Shown here: positions 14,160 to 15,926 of the stretch, piece by piece
Layout of the letters: each line of letters begins with the position of its first letter
Numbering within the stretch: the stretch's first letter is position 1
Origin: Candidatus Zixiibacteriota bacterium
GTDB lineage: Bacteria; Zixibacteria; MSB-5A5; GN15; PGXB01
DNA: 15,926 bases
Reading direction: 5' to 3'
NCBI GenBank assembly: GCA_020345705.1
Contig: CP070766.1
Location: 1,345,814-1,361,739 of the forward strand
Notes under the pieces: model-generated
What the model was told of the DNA's origin: nothing
Database searches by the model: none
The model's input: the letters and a program-made list of their open reading frames with translations, nothing else
Position numbers and translations under genes: made by a program

Positions 14160-14214
14160 CCGCTATTATAGCGGTAACTCCCTCATCAGGATTCACTCTC
14201 GGGACTATCCTGAT
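14160..14214. repeat. Two further hairpins downstream of the peptide cluster
   Basis: CCGCTA/TAGCGG (14160-14165/14169-14174, 3-nt loop) and ATCAGGAT/ATCCTGAT (14185-14192/14207-14214, 14-nt loop) are perfect stems. Neither has a U-tract. With the terminator at 14125 they make three tandem stems that could protect the 3' end of the peptide mRNA from exonucleases (inference). Confidence 0.45.
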
Positions 14215-14226
14215 CCGGGCCTCACG

Positions 14227-14418
14227 CTAAGGGCAGGGGATCGGGATGCATTCGCACCAGCAGTAAATCGGCGGATTGACGGTGCAGTACATCACGTGGA
14301 TGCAGCACGCCCAGATGGCCTCGGCCTTCTGGGTGGTGGTGATTGTAATAGCACCGACAAACAAAATGAGGAACGCGAAGAGCAGAACCAGCGCTTTCAG
14401 TCTCCTCATAGCGGCCAT
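14227..14418 (-). CDS. Small secreted cysteine-rich peptide (paralogue 1)
   Basis: 63 aa. Basic N-terminus (MAAMRRLKAL), hydrophobic stretch to about 25 and an AEA cleavage site near 34 make a Sec signal peptide. The mature part is under 30 residues with seven Cys (38, 39, 45, 53, 55, 57, 62) and several Pro. The pattern CC-x(5)-C-TVNPPI-x-CWCEC differs from its two paralogues by one extra residue in the first gap, an extra Cys and a longer final gap. AAGGAGGTGA lies upstream with GGAGG 9 nt from the ATG, which predicts strong translation and supports the gene in spite of its size. It is the last of three copies downstream of a TlpA-like thioredoxin gene. I recognise no family; a disulfide-rich peptide or a modified peptide precursor are both possible. 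Confidence 0.75.
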   Translation of the reverse strand: MAAMRRLKALVLLFAFLILFVGAITITTTQKAEAIWACCIHVMYCTVNPPIYCWCECIPIPCP

Positions 14419-14545
14419 AGATTCTCACCTCCTTAGTCGTTTCATGGCTGCGGTTTCACTGTCCGGACGAGAGCATTGCTTCCCTTTCTCCGGCAAATGC
14501 TCCCGCCCGGGCCTTGATGATATTACTTTAAGAAAGATCATATAT

Positions 14546-14570
14546 ACTGAGAGAGGCGCTCTCCCTCAGT
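14546..14570 (-). terminator. Stem-loop between peptide genes 2 and 1
   Basis: ACTGAG (14546-14551) pairs with CTCAGT (14565-14570), and an inner AGAG/CTCT pairing continues the stem with a two-base bulge. On the minus strand it is followed by ATATATGATCTTTC, only loosely U-rich. It may attenuate transcription between the peptide genes or set mRNA processing. Confidence 0.4.
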
Positions 14571-14612
14571 AACCTCAAACAATGCCCTTCCCCATTCGGA
14601 ATCACCGCCGGC

Positions 14613-14819
14613 TTAGGGTGGCGGAGGCGGTAAAATAGGACACGGTCTGCATTCTTCCCAGCACGGGCCCGGGCCCTGAACAGGGCAGACCATTACCCAA
14701 CAGCAAGGCCAGAGCGAAGCGTCGGCTGTACCGGCCGTCATAACAGTGAAACCACCGGCAAAAATCACCGCCAACGCGAAAAGCAAAACCAGAGCCCTGA
14801 GTTTCTTTACCGCGATCAT
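14613..14819 (-). CDS. Small secreted cysteine-rich peptide (paralogue 2)
   Basis: 68 aa. The signal peptide (MIAVKKLRAL, core VLLFALAVIF, cleavage near TADA at 31-34) is clearly homologous to the other two copies. The mature part has six Cys (39, 40, 45, 53, 57, 60) in the pattern CC-x(4)-C-x(7)-C-WEE-C-RP-C-P and ends in a run of five prolines, absent from the others. AAAGGAGGTGAT upstream is a near-perfect match to the 16S rRNA tail. A longer frame in another phase overlaps it but lacks these properties. Part of its 3' end is identical in DNA to paralogue 3 (26 bases), indicating recent duplication or gene conversion. Confidence 0.8.
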   Translation of the reverse strand: MIAVKKLRALVLLFALAVIFAGGFTVMTAGTADASLWPCCWVMVCPVQGPGPCWEECRPCPILPPPPP

Positions 14820-15015
14820 TGATCATCACCTCCTTTGTGATTAAAGCATCTGACTTGCTCGAGAGACCGCAACTTTCAGCCTCATCTTATTGAGGATGAA
14901 ATCCGGCCGTAAGCTCTTATATTACCCGAACAAGCGGGATTTACATCGATTAAGGTTAAGCGCCATCCCGATAGGCTTGAAGCGACGCCTGCATATCCTC
15001 AGACGTCACCTGAGC

Positions 15016-15207
15016 TCACGGGAACAGGGGCGGACACGGTCTGCATTCTTCCCAGCATACTATCGGCGGATTGACCGTGCAGACCATCACCCAGCAGCAT
15101 GGCCTGGCGTCAGCCGAATCGGCCGACATGATCGTGAAAGCGCCGCTGAACACGACCATCAACGCCAGTAAAACTACTAGGGCTTTAAGACTTTTGGGGA
15201 CTCTCAT
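15016..15207 (-). CDS. Small secreted cysteine-rich peptide (paralogue 3)
   Basis: 63 aa. Sec signal peptide (SLKALVVLLALMVVF core, cleavage near SADA at 31-34), then a mature peptide of about 29 residues with six Cys (37, 38, 43, 51, 55, 58): CC-WVMV-C-TVNPPIV-C-WEE-C-RP-C-PP. GGGAGGTGGG precedes the ATG. It starts 22 bases after the stop of the TlpA-like gene, so the two are almost certainly on one transcript. Shared residues among the three copies are concentrated in the Cys, the VM pair and CW, as expected for a disulfide- or metal-organised core. Function unknown. Confidence 0.8.
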   Translation of the reverse strand: MRVPKSLKALVVLLALMVVFSGAFTIMSADSADARPCCWVMVCTVNPPIVCWEECRPCPPLFP

Positions 15208-15229
15208 GGATTCCCACCTCCCTCAGGTT

Positions 15230-15802
15230 CTATGGTTGAAGTTGCTGCACTATGGCCATAATCTCTTTTTCCTGCGTCTGACCCACAGCGCCCGGCCATA
15301 CTCCGAGAACGGCGCCGACGGGTGATATTGCGACGGTCTGTGGAAGAACATTTCCCTTGTAGGTCTCCATTATGTACGGGTCGTCGGCGCACATGACCTG
15401 GAATTCCAGGCCGTTGGCCGCGACGTACTCCCGTGCTTCCTCCGGCGACCCGGCGCACATGCCGAGAATCCTCAGGTTGTCGGAACTAAAGCCTCTATGA
15501 ATCTCATTCCACAAATCGATATTTTCCTTGCAGACCGAGCAACCCGGCGAAAACCAGAACAGCAGAGTGTGCGGAGCTTCGGCGGAATACCTGAGACTCA
15601 CGTCATTGCCTTCAATATCCCGGGCGGTGAAGGACGGAACGACGTCGTTTTGAGATAAGGCCTTAAAATATTTCTTAGGATCTTCAATAATCTCTCTTAA
15701 TCGGCGATTTTGGATGACGAGATAAACAATCTCGACGCCCATGACTGCGATTATCGCGATGAGAATATAAGTCCACCAGTCTTTAAGAAATTTTGGAGCC
15801 AT
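15230..15802 (-). CDS. Membrane-anchored TlpA/AhpC-type thioredoxin
   Basis: 190 aa. One N-terminal membrane segment (about 11-30) anchors a periplasmic thioredoxin-fold domain (about 53-190). Redox motif: FWFSPGCSVCKENI with the CxxC pair Cys88/Cys91; the conserved cis-Pro is in LPQT (Pro154); TARDIEGNDVSL before it is typical of TlpA/redoxin proteins, and MauD-like members look similar. Two extra Cys (116 and 138) lie in the fold. Family members reduce or shuffle disulfides on exported proteins. Its immediate neighbours downstream are three secreted cysteine-rich peptides, obvious candidate substrates (inference). The ATG at 15802 has GGAGG 15 nt upstream and AAGG only 2 nt away, so its ribosome site is not ideal. 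In the 124 bases from here to the window edge I see no convincing promoter or gene. Confidence 0.9.
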   Translation of the reverse strand: MAPKFLKDWWTYILIAIIAVMGVEIVYLVIQNRRLREIIEDPKKYFKALSQNDVVPSFTARDIEGNDVSLRYSAEAPHTLLFWFSPGCSVCKENIDLWNEIHRGFSSDNLRILGMCAGSPEEAREYVAANGLEFQVMCADDPYIMETYKGNVLPQTVAISPVGAVLGVWPGAVGQTQEKEIMAIVQQLQP

Positions 15803-15926
15803 TGCCTTGAGATGCCTCCTCCGGAAATGCGGTTCCCATATTTTCCGCGCAGCCCGGCGGCTGACGCCATACCTAAATATTGATGTCTGATCTTAGAAGC
15901 AAAATCGAACAGGCACTCCCAATATA

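Noticed and set aside
14222..14428. Alternative frame over peptide gene 1, and 14602-14829 over peptide gene 2
   Set aside because: They overlap the real genes out of frame, lack signal peptides and do not use the strong ribosome sites, which fit only the cysteine-rich frames.
14227..15207. Calling the cysteine-rich peptides bacteriocins or a named modified-peptide class
   Set aside because: They have ordinary Sec signals and no maturase, dedicated peptidase or ABC exporter nearby in the window; the only linked enzyme is a thioredoxin.
1..15926. CRISPR array, tRNA or rRNA gene, prophage or intact insertion sequence
   Set aside because: No regularly spaced direct repeats, no tRNA-like or rRNA-like sequence noticed, and no transposase, integrase or phage structural protein among the frames read.

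Overview
The window is about 15.9 kb of chromosome from a diderm (outer-membrane) bacterium of medium GC. The evidence is five lipoproteins with clear lipoboxes, an LptE-like LPS-assembly lipoprotein, a PorV/PorQ-like beta-barrel protein and a periplasmic TlpA-like thioredoxin. Gene content and style suggest an uncultivated FCB-group or related lineage, possibly candidate phylum Zixibacteria. That placement is inferred from memory of such genomes; no marker gene here proves it. No rRNA, tRNA, CRISPR, prophage or intact transposase was seen.

Left part (1-3042): a two-gene minus-strand operon encodes a membrane protein and, overlapping its stop, a secreted protein with two YEATS-like domains. 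It ends in a good terminator at 46-83. Next are a CpeT/CpcT-family lipoprotein on the minus strand and, divergent from it, a class I SAM methyltransferase.

3043-3706 has no supported gene. It holds a cluster of strong palindromes that looks like a repetitive (REP or MITE-like) element, a 9-bp inverted repeat and an orphan plus-strand promoter.

Middle (3707-8435, all minus strand): a cold-shock-domain protein; a small NTF2-like lipoprotein with a PorV-like barrel gene in front of it; lptE; hutI; and a lipoprotein with a D-glucuronyl C5-epimerase-like domain. Divergent from the last is a GT39 family membrane glycosyltransferase (8581-10044). hutU follows on the minus strand, so two steps of histidine degradation (HutU, then HutI) sit close together but are split by two glycan-type genes.

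Right part: a plus-strand operon (11973-14088) encodes a short epoxyqueuosine-reductase-like iron-sulfur protein, a DUF4416 protein and a propeller-like lipoprotein. It ends in a hairpin shared with a convergent minus-strand cluster. That cluster (14227-15802) has a membrane-anchored TlpA-like thioredoxin followed by three paralogous genes for tiny secreted cysteine-rich peptides, each with a near-perfect Shine-Dalgarno.

The two best candidates for something undescribed are the secreted tandem-YEATS/membrane-protein pair and the thioredoxin plus cysteine-rich peptide cluster. A recurring theme is promoters placed so that transcription would begin at the start codon (hutI, GT39, QueG-like), which implies leaderless mRNAs alongside ordinary SD-led genes.
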